The notes under the pieces: model-generated
What the model was told of the DNA's origin: nothing
Databases searched by the model: none
Seen by the model: the letters and a program-made list of their open reading frames with translations, nothing else
Made by a program: the position numbers and the translations under genes
Shown here: positions 23,044 to 29,950 of the stretch, piece by piece
Layout of the letters: each line of letters begins with the position of its first letter
Position numbering within the stretch: position 1 is the first letter of the stretch
Origin: an uncultured Pseudomonadota bacterium
GTDB taxonomy: Bacteria; Pseudomonadota; Alphaproteobacteria; RF32; CAG-239
Reading direction: 5' to 3'
DNA length: 29,950 nucleotides
Assembly: GCA_902795745.1 (NCBI GenBank)
Contig: CADBMG010000030.1
Coordinates: 1 to 29,950, forward strand

Positions 23044-24846
23044 TTATTTATCACCGATGCGCAAAGCTTCAATAAAGGCCGATTGAGGAACTTCAACCTT
23101 ACCGAACTGGCGCATACGTTGTTTACCTTTTTTCTGATTATCAAGCAGTTTACGTTTGCGAGTTACATCACCGCCGTAACATTTAGCTGTTACGTCTTTA
23201 CGCATAGGAGCAATGGTTTCGCGTGCCACAATGCGTCCGCCAATGGCAGCTTGTAGTGGAATTTTGAACAAATGCCTCGGAATTAAATCTTTTAATCGTT
23301 CGCAAATTTGGCGACCGCGAGCTTCGGCTTCCGTACGATTACAAAGAAAAGAAAGGGCATCTACCGGTTCTTCGTTAATCAGAATTTGAACCTTAACCAA
23401 GTCAGCCGGAGCGTAGCCTATAAGTTCATAGTTAAAACTGGCATAACCGCTGCTGATTGATTTAAGTCTGTCATAAAAATCGAAGACAATTTCACTTAAA
23501 GGAATTTTATAAACTACCATGGCACGATTGCCAACATAAGTTAAATCTTCCTGTTCGCCGCGGCGTTCGGTACATAATTTTAAAATTGAGCCGAGGTATT
23601 CGTCCGGAACCATAATTGTGGCGCGAACCATAGGCTCTTCAATGCTTTTAATTGCCGACGGATCAGGCATATCTGCCGGATTGTGCAAAACTATTTGTTT
23701 GCCGTTATTCAGGTAAATATTATAAGCTACCGAAGGTGCTGTGGTAATAATATCCAAATCGAACTCTCTTCCGATACGTTCTTGGATAATCTCCATATGC
23801 AACAGGCCTAAAAATCCGCAACGGAATCCTAAACCCAGTGCCTGCGAATTTTCCGGTTGATAGTTGATACTCGCATCGTTAAGTTTAAGTTTGGCAAGAG
23901 CATCTTTTAAGGCATTATATTGGCTGCTGTCAACCGGAAAAATGGAGCAGAAAACTACGGATATTGAAGGTTTAAATCCTTCCAATGCCTGAGCACACGG
24001 ATTTTTATTGTCCGTAATAGTATCGCCGATTTGGCAATCTTCTACGCTTTTAATGCTGGCAGTAATAAAACCGACTTCTCCGGCATGAAGGCTTTCAACA
24101 TCGGTCATTTTGGGAGTGAATACGCCTATTTTATCAATCACATAGTCCAAGCCGCTTGACATCATACGGATGTTTTGTTTTTTGCGCAAAATACCGTCTT
24201 TGACACGCACTAAAATAATTACACCCAAATACGAATCATACCAACTGTCAATCAGCAGAGCTTTAGTCGGAGCATTAATGTCACCGATTGGGGCAGGAAG
24301 TTTTTGCACCACTTGCTCTAACAGTGCCGGAATTCCTGCGCCTGTTTTACCGGAAACTTCGACGGCATCAGATGTATCAAGACCTATCACGTCTTCAATT
24401 TGTTGTTTGACACGGTTAATATCGGCTGAAGGTAGGTCTATTTTGTTGAGGGCAGTAATAATTTCGTGATCACTATCAAGTGCCAAATAGACATTTGCCA
24501 AAGTTTGCGCTTCTACTCCCTGTGTGGCATCAACCACTAAGATTGTACCTTCGCACGAAGCAAGTGAACGTGACACTTCATAAGTAAAATCGACGTGTCC
24601 GGGAGTATCTATCATGTTCAATATGTAGTTTTTACCATCAGATGCTTTGTAATTAAGGCGAACGGTTTGTGCCTTAATAGTAATACCGCGTTCACGTTCA
24701 ATATCCATTGAATCAAGCACTTGTTCGGTCATTTCGCGTTGTTGTAATCCGCCGCAGAATTCAATCATGCGGTCGGCAATGGTTGACTTGCCGTGGTCAA
24801 TATGGGCAACAATGGCAAAATTACGTATCAAACTTAAATCGGTCAT
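23044..24846 (-). CDS. lepA: Elongation factor 4 (LepA)
   Basis: LepA is a ribosome-associated GTPase that influences translation and ribosome assembly under stress. The 600-residue protein has the normal length. It shows G1 AHIDHGKS (14-21), G3 DTPGH (80-84) and G4 NKID (134-137). LepA-specific C-terminal blocks include GLGFRCGFLGLLHMEI and the end motif KCYGGDVTRKRKLLDNQKKG. AAGGAA precedes the ATG. It is the third gene of a pta-ackA-lepA unit, 44 bases after ackA. Confidence 0.98.
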   Translation of the reverse strand: MTDLSLIRNFAIVAHIDHGKSTIADRMIEFCGGLQQREMTEQVLDSMDIERERGITIKAQTVRLNYKASDGKNYILNMIDTPGHVDFTYEVSRSLASCEGTILVVDATQGVEAQTLANVYLALDSDHEIITALNKIDLPSADINRVKQQIEDVIGLDTSDAVEVSGKTGAGIPALLEQVVQKLPAPIGDINAPTKALLIDSWYDSYLGVIILVRVKDGILRKKQNIRMMSSGLDYVIDKIGVFTPKMTDVESLHAGEVGFITASIKSVEDCQIGDTITDNKNPCAQALEGFKPSISVVFCSIFPVDSSQYNALKDALAKLKLNDASINYQPENSQALGLGFRCGFLGLLHMEIIQERIGREFDLDIITTAPSVAYNIYLNNGKQIVLHNPADMPDPSAIKSIEEPMVRATIMVPDEYLGSILKLCTERRGEQEDLTYVGNRAMVVYKIPLSEIVFDFYDRLKSISSGYASFNYELIGYAPADLVKVQILINEEPVDALSFLCNRTEAEARGRQICERLKDLIPRHLFKIPLQAAIGGRIVARETIAPMRKDVTAKCYGGDVTRKRKLLDNQKKGKQRMRQFGKVEVPQSAFIEALRIGDK

Positions 24847-24890
24847 CTTTTTTCCTTAAAACCAAGAGAGAAAGAGTATTTTATGCGGGG

Positions 24891-26078
24891 TTATGCCAGT
24901 CCGCTCAGAAGCAGAGTATCTTGGGCAATCACCAGTTCTTCGTCAGTCGGAATCATAAATACCTTAACGGCGGAATCCGGTGTGGAAAGCATAACACGAG
25001 TGGCATGAAGTTTGTTGTGTTCTTCGTCAATTTTGATACCGAGATAAGCTAATTTTTCCATGACCATATGACGCATTACTACTCCGTTTTCACCAACACC
25101 GGCGGTAAAGACAATAGCATCTACTCCGCCGAGTTCGGCAATATAGCTGCCGATGATTTTAACAAGAGAATGAACGTAACACTTGGTGGCGAGCAGGCAT
25201 TTTTCTCCTCCGCTGAGTAATGAAGCTTCGATATCTCGATTGTCGGAATATCCGCACAAGCCAAGCATTCCGCTTTGCTTGTTTAGAATGTCGTTGACTT
25301 CGTCAATACTCATGCCTTCTTTTTTCATCAAAAACAGAGGAATATAAGGATCAATATCACCGCAGCGCGTACCCATAATTGTTCCCGAAAGCGGAGTAAA
25401 TCCCATTGATGTATCAATGCATTTACCGTTATCAATGGCAGCCAGAGATGCTCCGTTGCCCAGATGTAAGGTGATGATTTTACCCTTTTTACCAATCATT
25501 TTAGCGCACTCTTCCGATACATATTTATGCGATGTACCATGAAATCCGTAACGACGGATTTTGTTCTTTTTGCACAATTCTTCCGGTAAAGCATAAAGGT
25601 AGGCATCAGGTTCCATTGTTTGGTGGAAAGATGTATCGAAAACCGCCACCTGCGGAACGTTAGGTAAAACCTCTTTTACGGCCTTAATGCCGAGGACATG
25701 AGCCGGATTGTGCAACGGAGCCAAATCTGAAAGGTTTTCTATTTGTGCAATAACTTCGTCATCAATCAACACAGAATTTTTGAAAATATCTCCGCCTTGA
25801 ACTACGCGGTGACCGACGGCACAAATCTCATCCATGCTTTTTATTGCACCGTTAAGAAGGTGTTGAAATACACTTTTAATTGCCTCTGAGTGGGTAGGCA
25901 TTAAGGTTAGATGTTCTTGTTTAGGACCGTCATTATACTGAATTTTGATAACGGAATTAGATTGACCGATGCGTTCGGCAATACCTTTTGATACAACTTT
26001 ATAATCATCTTTTTCAACATTGTAGAGTTGAAATTTTAGAGAAGAAGAACCGCAATTGATAACCAGAATTTTTTTCAT
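24891..26078 (-). CDS. ackA: Acetate kinase
   Basis: AckA converts acetyl phosphate and ADP to acetate and ATP, and the reverse. The 395-residue protein has the normal length. The family signatures are VINCGSSSLKFQLY (5-18) and RRYGFHGTSHKYVS (about 172-185). The phosphate-binding LHLGNGASLAA block and the TAGVGENG segment (about 327-334) are also present. AGAGG lies 7 bases before the ATG, inside the 3' end of pta. The pair with pta gives substrate-level ATP from acetyl-CoA. Confidence 0.98.
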   Translation of the reverse strand: MKKILVINCGSSSLKFQLYNVEKDDYKVVSKGIAERIGQSNSVIKIQYNDGPKQEHLTLMPTHSEAIKSVFQHLLNGAIKSMDEICAVGHRVVQGGDIFKNSVLIDDEVIAQIENLSDLAPLHNPAHVLGIKAVKEVLPNVPQVAVFDTSFHQTMEPDAYLYALPEELCKKNKIRRYGFHGTSHKYVSEECAKMIGKKGKIITLHLGNGASLAAIDNGKCIDTSMGFTPLSGTIMGTRCGDIDPYIPLFLMKKEGMSIDEVNDILNKQSGMLGLCGYSDNRDIEASLLSGGEKCLLATKCYVHSLVKIIGSYIAELGGVDAIVFTAGVGENGVVMRHMVMEKLAYLGIKIDEEHNKLHATRVMLSTPDSAVKVFMIPTDEELVIAQDTLLLSGLA

Positions 26079-26089
26079 ATTAAACCTCT

Positions 26090-27100
26090 TTATTTTTCCT
26101 TAGTTGCTTGAATACAAGTTATTGCAATGGCTCCGACAATATCTTCGGCCGAACATCCGCGCGACAAATCGTTAACCGGAGAATTCAGACCTTGCAAAAT
26201 AGGGCCGTAAGCTTCGCAACCACCTAAACGTTGTAGTAATTTATAGCAAATGTTTCCGGCATCTAAGTTAGGAAAAACTAAAACTCGTGCTTTTCCGGCA
26301 ACCGGACTTTTCGGAGCTTTTTTTGCAGCAACAATATCGCAAACGGCGGCATCAGCCTGCAATTCTCCGTCAATTTGAATACCCATATCTTCATATTCTG
26401 AGCTCTTTAGTGCTTTTTGTGCAATTTTTGTAGCACTGACAACTTTTTCCACTTCTTCACCTTTACCCGAACCTTTGGTTGAAAAAGAAAGCATTGCCAC
26501 ATTAGGATCAATACCGAAGCGAATCGCGCTTTCGGCTGCATCAAGAGCAATATCTGCAAGTTCTTTATCCGTAGGGTTGATGATAATGCCGCAATCGGTG
26601 AAAATATAAGGTTCATTATTGGAAATCATAATGAAAAAGGATGAAGCACTATGTCCTTTTTTGGCCGATTTGATGATTTGCAGAGCCGGACGTACGGTAT
26701 CAGCGGTGGAATGGTCTGCTCCCGAAACCATGCCGTCGGCGTGACCGGATTTTATCATCAATGTACCGAAATAGTTATAATTCAGAACTAATTTTTTTGC
26801 TTCATCATACGTTAAGCCTTTTTCTTTGCGCAGATTATAAAGAAGTTCGGTATAAGTCTGCAAATAGGGGGAGGTTTCCGGATTGACAAATACAATGCCT
26901 TCCGTGTTCCAGCCTTTGTCTGCGTAATAAGCGGCCATTTGCTCTTCGTTACCTAAAATAATTAGACGAGCGGCATTTTGTTCGGCGATTAAATGTGCCG
27001 CTTCCAAAACACGTTCATCTTCACCTTCCGGTAAAACTATGGTTTTTATGTTATATTTAGCCTTGTTCAGTAATGATTTTATATAATCGCTCTTTATCAT
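26090..27100 (-). CDS. pta: Phosphate acetyltransferase
   Basis: Pta exchanges the CoA of acetyl-CoA for phosphate, giving acetyl phosphate for AckA. This is the short single-domain form (336 residues) without the N-terminal regulatory P-loop domain of the long E. coli type. It shows VLPEGEDERVLEAA (22-35), the GMVSGADHSTADTVRPAL block (about 122-139), SFSTKGSGKG and the closing LNSPVNDLSRG (about 309-319). GAGGAA lies about 9 bases before the ATG. It is the first gene of the operon and diverges from the DUF2066 gene across 136 bases. Confidence 0.97.
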   Translation of the reverse strand: MIKSDYIKSLLNKAKYNIKTIVLPEGEDERVLEAAHLIAEQNAARLIILGNEEQMAAYYADKGWNTEGIVFVNPETSPYLQTYTELLYNLRKEKGLTYDEAKKLVLNYNYFGTLMIKSGHADGMVSGADHSTADTVRPALQIIKSAKKGHSASSFFIMISNNEPYIFTDCGIIINPTDKELADIALDAAESAIRFGIDPNVAMLSFSTKGSGKGEEVEKVVSATKIAQKALKSSEYEDMGIQIDGELQADAAVCDIVAAKKAPKSPVAGKARVLVFPNLDAGNICYKLLQRLGGCEAYGPILQGLNSPVNDLSRGCSAEDIVGAIAITCIQATKEK

Positions 27101-27176
27101 TTCAATAAGTTCCTCGTAATTTTATTAAATTGATTTTTACATAACACAGATTTGATTAAAAAATCTATAAAATGTT

Positions 27177-27205
27177 TTGATTTTTATACATATTTGTACT
27201 ATGTT
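27177..27205 (+). promoter_or_regulatory. Promoter of the DUF2066 gene
   Basis: TTGATT (27177-27182), a 17-base spacer and TATGTT (27200-27205) lie 31 bases upstream of the ATG, with AAGGAGA between. The divergent pta promoter should overlap here, but I cannot place it well. Confidence 0.45.
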
Positions 27206-27236
27206 ATGGGCAAGGGAACGTTAAAGGAGAAATAAG

Positions 27237-28277
27237 ATGAAAAAAATACTGTGTTTGCTGGTAACTTTGGCGGTTATGTGGGTTTTTGAGGCACAGGCAA
27301 AAACGGAGTTTTCCGCTGATATAGAAGTTGATGTTACGGCAAAAGATGCAGTTGAGGCAAAAGAAAAAGCAATGCGTCAGGCTCCGCGAGAGGCTTTTAT
27401 GGAAGTTGCAGGGCGACTTACCGAGGCAGAAAATGTGGAAAAGCTTGAGAAATTAACAGATGATGAAATTTTGCATTTTGTCAGGTCTGTCAGCGTTAAT
27501 GATGAAAAAAGCGGAGGCAATAAATATAAAGCAACCTTGACGGTACAGCTCAATGAGCCGATGATGCGGGAATATTTAGCGGAAAATGATATGATCAAAA
27601 CAGAAGTTAAAGATTTATTGGTTATTCCGATTTTTAAAGCGAAAAATACATATACTCCCTTGTTATGGGAAGCGGATAATGAATGGCGAAGAGCTTGGCT
27701 CGGAAAAGGGTTGATAAAGTTCGGTACGATGCAGATGCATACCATAGGTGAGCATTTTCAACAAATTGATCAATTGAATGCCGAATCGGCATTGTATATG
27801 GATAGCGTTGTTTATAACAGCATAAGCAATATTAACGGTTCGGACAGAGTATATGTTGTTTACGCCGAAACTATGGAAAATGATGATTTAAAAATCACAA
27901 TTAAAGATGAAAAAAATAAAGCGGAAAATAATTTCAGTGTTTTAAATGACGGTTCGGAAAATATTTTTGATAAAGCAATAGAAAAAAGTGTGATGTTTAT
28001 TTCAAACATGGAACGCGAATCGCAAAGCAATGCCGGCAATGCAGAAGAGGGTATTTTAAACGTTGTTTATATGTATGATGACATGCGTGATTGGTTAACC
28101 AAAAGTTCAATGTTGGCAAAAATGCCAATGGTAGACGGAATTGAAACCAAAAGTTTCGGTGGAGGTAAAGTTAATTTCAGCATACGTTACAGTGGTCCGT
28201 TAGAAGATTTTTGGCAAGCATTGCAAGAAATGGGTTTTACTCATGAGGCGGCAGATAATTACTACATTATAAGGTAG
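27237..28277 (+). CDS. DUF2066 domain secreted protein
   Basis: The 346-residue protein has a clear signal peptide with cleavage expected after AQA (residue 21), so it is exported to the periplasm. The mature part matches, by pattern, the DUF2066 family. This is seen in an EAKEKAMRQAPREAFMEVAGRL helix near 41-62, YKATLTVQLNEPMMREYL near 98-115, and a VIPIFKAKNTYTPLLWE strand. The family has no established activity. It is followed 6 bases later by an AI-2E-family transporter, a pairing I recall from other alphaproteobacteria. The AAGGAGA ribosome site is strong. Confidence 0.82.
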   Translation: MKKILCLLVTLAVMWVFEAQAKTEFSADIEVDVTAKDAVEAKEKAMRQAPREAFMEVAGRLTEAENVEKLEKLTDDEILHFVRSVSVNDEKSGGNKYKATLTVQLNEPMMREYLAENDMIKTEVKDLLVIPIFKAKNTYTPLLWEADNEWRRAWLGKGLIKFGTMQMHTIGEHFQQIDQLNAESALYMDSVVYNSISNINGSDRVYVVYAETMENDDLKITIKDEKNKAENNFSVLNDGSENIFDKAIEKSVMFISNMERESQSNAGNAEEGILNVVYMYDDMRDWLTKSSMLAKMPMVDGIETKSFGGGKVNFSIRYSGPLEDFWQALQEMGFTHEAADNYYIIR

Positions 28278-28283
28278 GAGAGA

Positions 28284-29354
28284 ATGAATAAAACAGAAGT
28301 CAGTCAACAGAGATATTTGCTTATTTTCGGAGTGTTGCTTTTTTGCGGTGCAATGCTTTACTTGTTGCGCTCGGTACTTTTGCCGTTTGTGGTTGGTATT
28401 TTTGCAGCGTATTTTTTGGATCCCTTGGTTAACCGATTAGCAAAGCGTAATCAATTATCTCGTACTTTGGCAACGATAGCGGTTATGAGTTTGTTTTTGT
28501 TGATTATGCTGCCGCTTGTAGTGCTTTTGGGAAGTGCTGCGGTTTCGCAAGTAGCCGATTTTATGGGTAATTTACCCCAGTATTTAAGCGGTTTCGGGGC
28601 TAAGGTGCAAACATGGGTGCATCAATTGCAAGAATATTTACCGATGCTTAATTTTGAAAATGTGGAACAGGCATTACAGGAAAATTTCGGCGAATCGTTT
28701 AAACCCGCGCTAAAATTATTAAGGGGTATTTTAAGTAACGGTTTTGCTTTTGTTAATGTGTTGTCACTGTTGCTGATTTCACCGGTGGTGGCTTTTTATA
28801 TGTTGCGTGATTGGCCGAAATTTACGCAAAAATTAATGGATTTGGTGCCGAAAAAACATAAGAAATTGGTACAAGACGGAGCAAGACAAATTAACCGCAT
28901 TATCTCCGGATATTTGCGAGGGCAAATGCTGGTTTGCATTATTCTCGGAAGTTTTTATTCCTTGGGTTTATGGTTAGTCGGACTTGATTTAGGATTGATT
29001 GTGGGATTTTTAGCCGGTGTTATTTCATTTATTCCTTATGTCGGTTCAATTTCCGGTTTTTTAATGGCAATGGTCTTAGTTATAACCCAATACGGAACGT
29101 TGCCAAAGATTGCGGCAGTGGTTATTGTTTTTGGTATCGGACAATTTTTGGAAGGAAACTTTTTGACTCCGAAATTGGTTGGAGAAAATATTGGATTGCA
29201 TCCGGTTTGGGTTATGTTTGCTCTGCTTTCCGGAGGTGTGCTTTTGGGCTTGCTCGGGATGATTATTGCTGTACCGGTAGCGGCATGTATAGGTGTGTTT
29301 TTGCGATATCTGTTGGAAAATTATAAGCATAGTCGAATTTATTTAGAGCGCTAG
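28284..29354 (+). CDS. AI-2E family transporter (PerM-like)
   Basis: This is an inner-membrane protein of the AI-2 exporter superfamily; members range from autoinducer exporters to ion antiporters, so the substrate is open. The 356-residue protein has paired N-terminal segments (about 10-80) and an amphipathic linker region (about 95-150). It ends in five C-terminal membrane segments with the family's SGYLRGQMLVC, GVISFIPYVGSI and GNFLTPKLVGENIGLHPVWVM blocks. GGAGAG overlaps the stop of the DUF2066 gene, so both are one unit. It ends 1 base before the convergent regulator gene. Confidence 0.9.
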   Translation: MNKTEVSQQRYLLIFGVLLFCGAMLYLLRSVLLPFVVGIFAAYFLDPLVNRLAKRNQLSRTLATIAVMSLFLLIMLPLVVLLGSAAVSQVADFMGNLPQYLSGFGAKVQTWVHQLQEYLPMLNFENVEQALQENFGESFKPALKLLRGILSNGFAFVNVLSLLLISPVVAFYMLRDWPKFTQKLMDLVPKKHKKLVQDGARQINRIISGYLRGQMLVCIILGSFYSLGLWLVGLDLGLIVGFLAGVISFIPYVGSISGFLMAMVLVITQYGTLPKIAAVVIVFGIGQFLEGNFLTPKLVGENIGLHPVWVMFALLSGGVLLGLLGMIIAVPVAACIGVFLRYLLENYKHSRIYLER

Positions 29355-29355
29355 T

Positions 29356-29649
29356 TCAGGTGCGCAATATTTTCAGAGTGTTTTCCAAATTTTTATGGTT
29401 AGCGGAAATGGCATAACCGAGAGTGTTTTTCAAGGCAAGCGAATCGAGATATTTTAAGGAAAAAAGACGAACAGCCGCCGTAAATCCTATACATGGATCA
29501 CGATACTGATCAATAAGTTCCAAAAGATTTTTACGTTTCATTTTCTCTGCATAACATATATGATCTAGAATCTGCCATTCTGCACTGGCTAAGCGCATGC
29601 TTGTTTTTTTATCATATAAGGTAATAACACGATTTTTTAATATTGTCAT
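29356..29649 (-). CDS. Ribbon-helix-helix (RHH_4 type) DNA-binding protein
   Basis: The 97-residue protein fits the alphaproteobacterial RHH_4 pattern. It has an initial strand RVITLYDKKTSMRLASAEWQ (7-26) with the conserved T-S of the ribbon, and an LDHICYAEKMKRKNLLELIDQYR helix-turn-helix part. An AAVRLFSLKYL helix (about 58-68) follows. The C-terminal third is not covered by the pattern. Such proteins are small transcription regulators binding DNA as dimers. The target is unknown, but self-regulation is common. GAGGAG lies about 10 bases before the ATG. Confidence 0.75.
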   Translation of the reverse strand: MTILKNRVITLYDKKTSMRLASAEWQILDHICYAEKMKRKNLLELIDQYRDPCIGFTAAVRLFSLKYLDSLALKNTLGYAISANHKNLENTLKILRT

Positions 29650-29686
29650 AGCTTAATTCTCCTCAAAAGTTGTATTTCATTTTGTA

Positions 29687-29695
29687 TATATACCA
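29687..29695 (-). promoter_or_regulatory. Extended -10 promoter of the RHH gene
   Basis: On the minus strand TGGTATATA forms an extended -10 element. A TTGATT at 29712-29717 would be a -35 only with a long 19-base spacer. The leader would be about 31 bases. Confidence 0.4.
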
Positions 29696-29762
29696 ATAAA
29701 ATATAAAATGCAATCAAAAAGATTAAAAAAAGTAAAAATAAATTGCATATCAACTAAAAATT

Positions 29763-29822
29763 GAATCGAAAAAATTGAGTTTGAGCCAAAGATTGCGTGT
29801 AAAATAGACTCGTTTTTGACTC
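29763..29822. promoter_or_regulatory. Cluster of three GANTC sites
   Basis: GANTC, the methylation site of the alphaproteobacterial CcrM enzyme, occurs at 29763-29767, 29807-29811 and 29818-29822, the last two 11 bases apart. They lie 45-130 bases upstream of the strong promoter at the window end. The rest of 29650-29866 shows no gene. Confidence 0.4.
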
Positions 29823-29866
29823 ATTGAGAAAATTGTCATTTTTTTAAATTTTTATAAACTTTTTGC

Positions 29867-29895
29867 TTGCAAAGGCAGAAAATGTATGTTATAAG
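29867..29895 (+). promoter_or_regulatory. Strong promoter with GC-rich discriminator
   Basis: TTGCAA (29867-29872), a 17-base spacer and TATAAG (29890-29895) are followed directly by CGCGC, a GC-rich discriminator of the kind found at stringently controlled rRNA and tRNA promoters. The transcript to the window end has no start codon with a ribosome site. It contains a palindrome AACAATTGTT (29904-29913) and a small hairpin GAGG/CCTC (29918-29930). The gene it drives lies beyond the edge. Confidence 0.55.
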
Positions 29896-29950
29896 CGCGC
29901 TACAACAATTGTTTTGAGAGGGTTTACCTCGCAGCGAAGCAAATATAAAA

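Noticed and set aside
1..29950. tRNA genes, rRNA genes, CRISPR arrays, insertion sequences or prophage genes
   Set aside because: None recognised by eye on either strand; repeats seen are short or intragenic.

Overview
The window looks like chromosomal DNA from an AT-rich alphaproteobacterium. The evidence is the pairing of a Tim44-like protein, MltA and an Smr protein next to coaE-dnaQ-secB, an ATP12-type F1 assembly chaperone, a DUF2066 plus AI-2E-transporter pair, an RHH_4-type ribbon-helix-helix protein, and a gene order that matches the replication-origin neighbourhood of this class. A pta-ackA pair suggests acetate-forming, possibly fermentative, metabolism. A host-associated or gut lineage is a guess I cannot test here. 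I saw no insertion sequence, CRISPR array, tRNA or rRNA gene.

Region 1 (1-7463) is almost entirely minus-strand. A perfect 16-bp parS palindrome (63-78) lies just downstream of mnmE. A plus-strand Cys-rich protein of unknown function (1682-2242) interrupts the strand pattern. A tightly packed operon then runs leftward: rho, rluC, asmA, an ATP12-type chaperone and acylphosphatase, with three overlapping gene joints.

Region 2 (7464-7899) is the longest gene-free stretch between two genes and is extremely AT-rich. It separates leftward rho from rightward coaE, and holds the rho promoter, three identical TTATACACA DnaA-type boxes, near-matches and a TTAA-N7-TTAA CtrA-type box. Together with parS 7.5 kb away and the synteny, I propose it as the chromosomal replication origin.

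Region 3 (7900-13853) holds coaE-dnaQ-ampG rightward, trmL and secB leftward, then timA-mltA-smr rightward, closed by a bidirectional terminator. Its genes serve CoA synthesis, replication proofreading, cell-wall recycling and turnover, protein export and tRNA modification.

Region 4 (14021-16923) holds a leftward N-formylglutamate amidohydrolase/flavin reductase pair, then xseB-ispA rightward. Region 5 (16964-19870) is the most accessory-like part. It has a 657-residue orphan protein with an HExxH motif under its own good promoter, and a small-heat-shock operon led by an unlisted 43-residue Ser/Lys-rich protein.

Region 6 (20079-22906) is a rightward run: a pentapeptide-repeat protein, rarA and a basic protein of unknown function. 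Region 7 (23044-27100) is a leftward pta-ackA-lepA operon. Region 8 (27237-29649) is DUF2066, an AI-2E-family transporter and a convergent ribbon-helix-helix regulator. The last 300 bases hold the regulator's promoter, three GANTC sites and a strong rightward promoter with a GC-rich discriminator that probably drives a stable-RNA or growth-rate-controlled gene beyond the edge.
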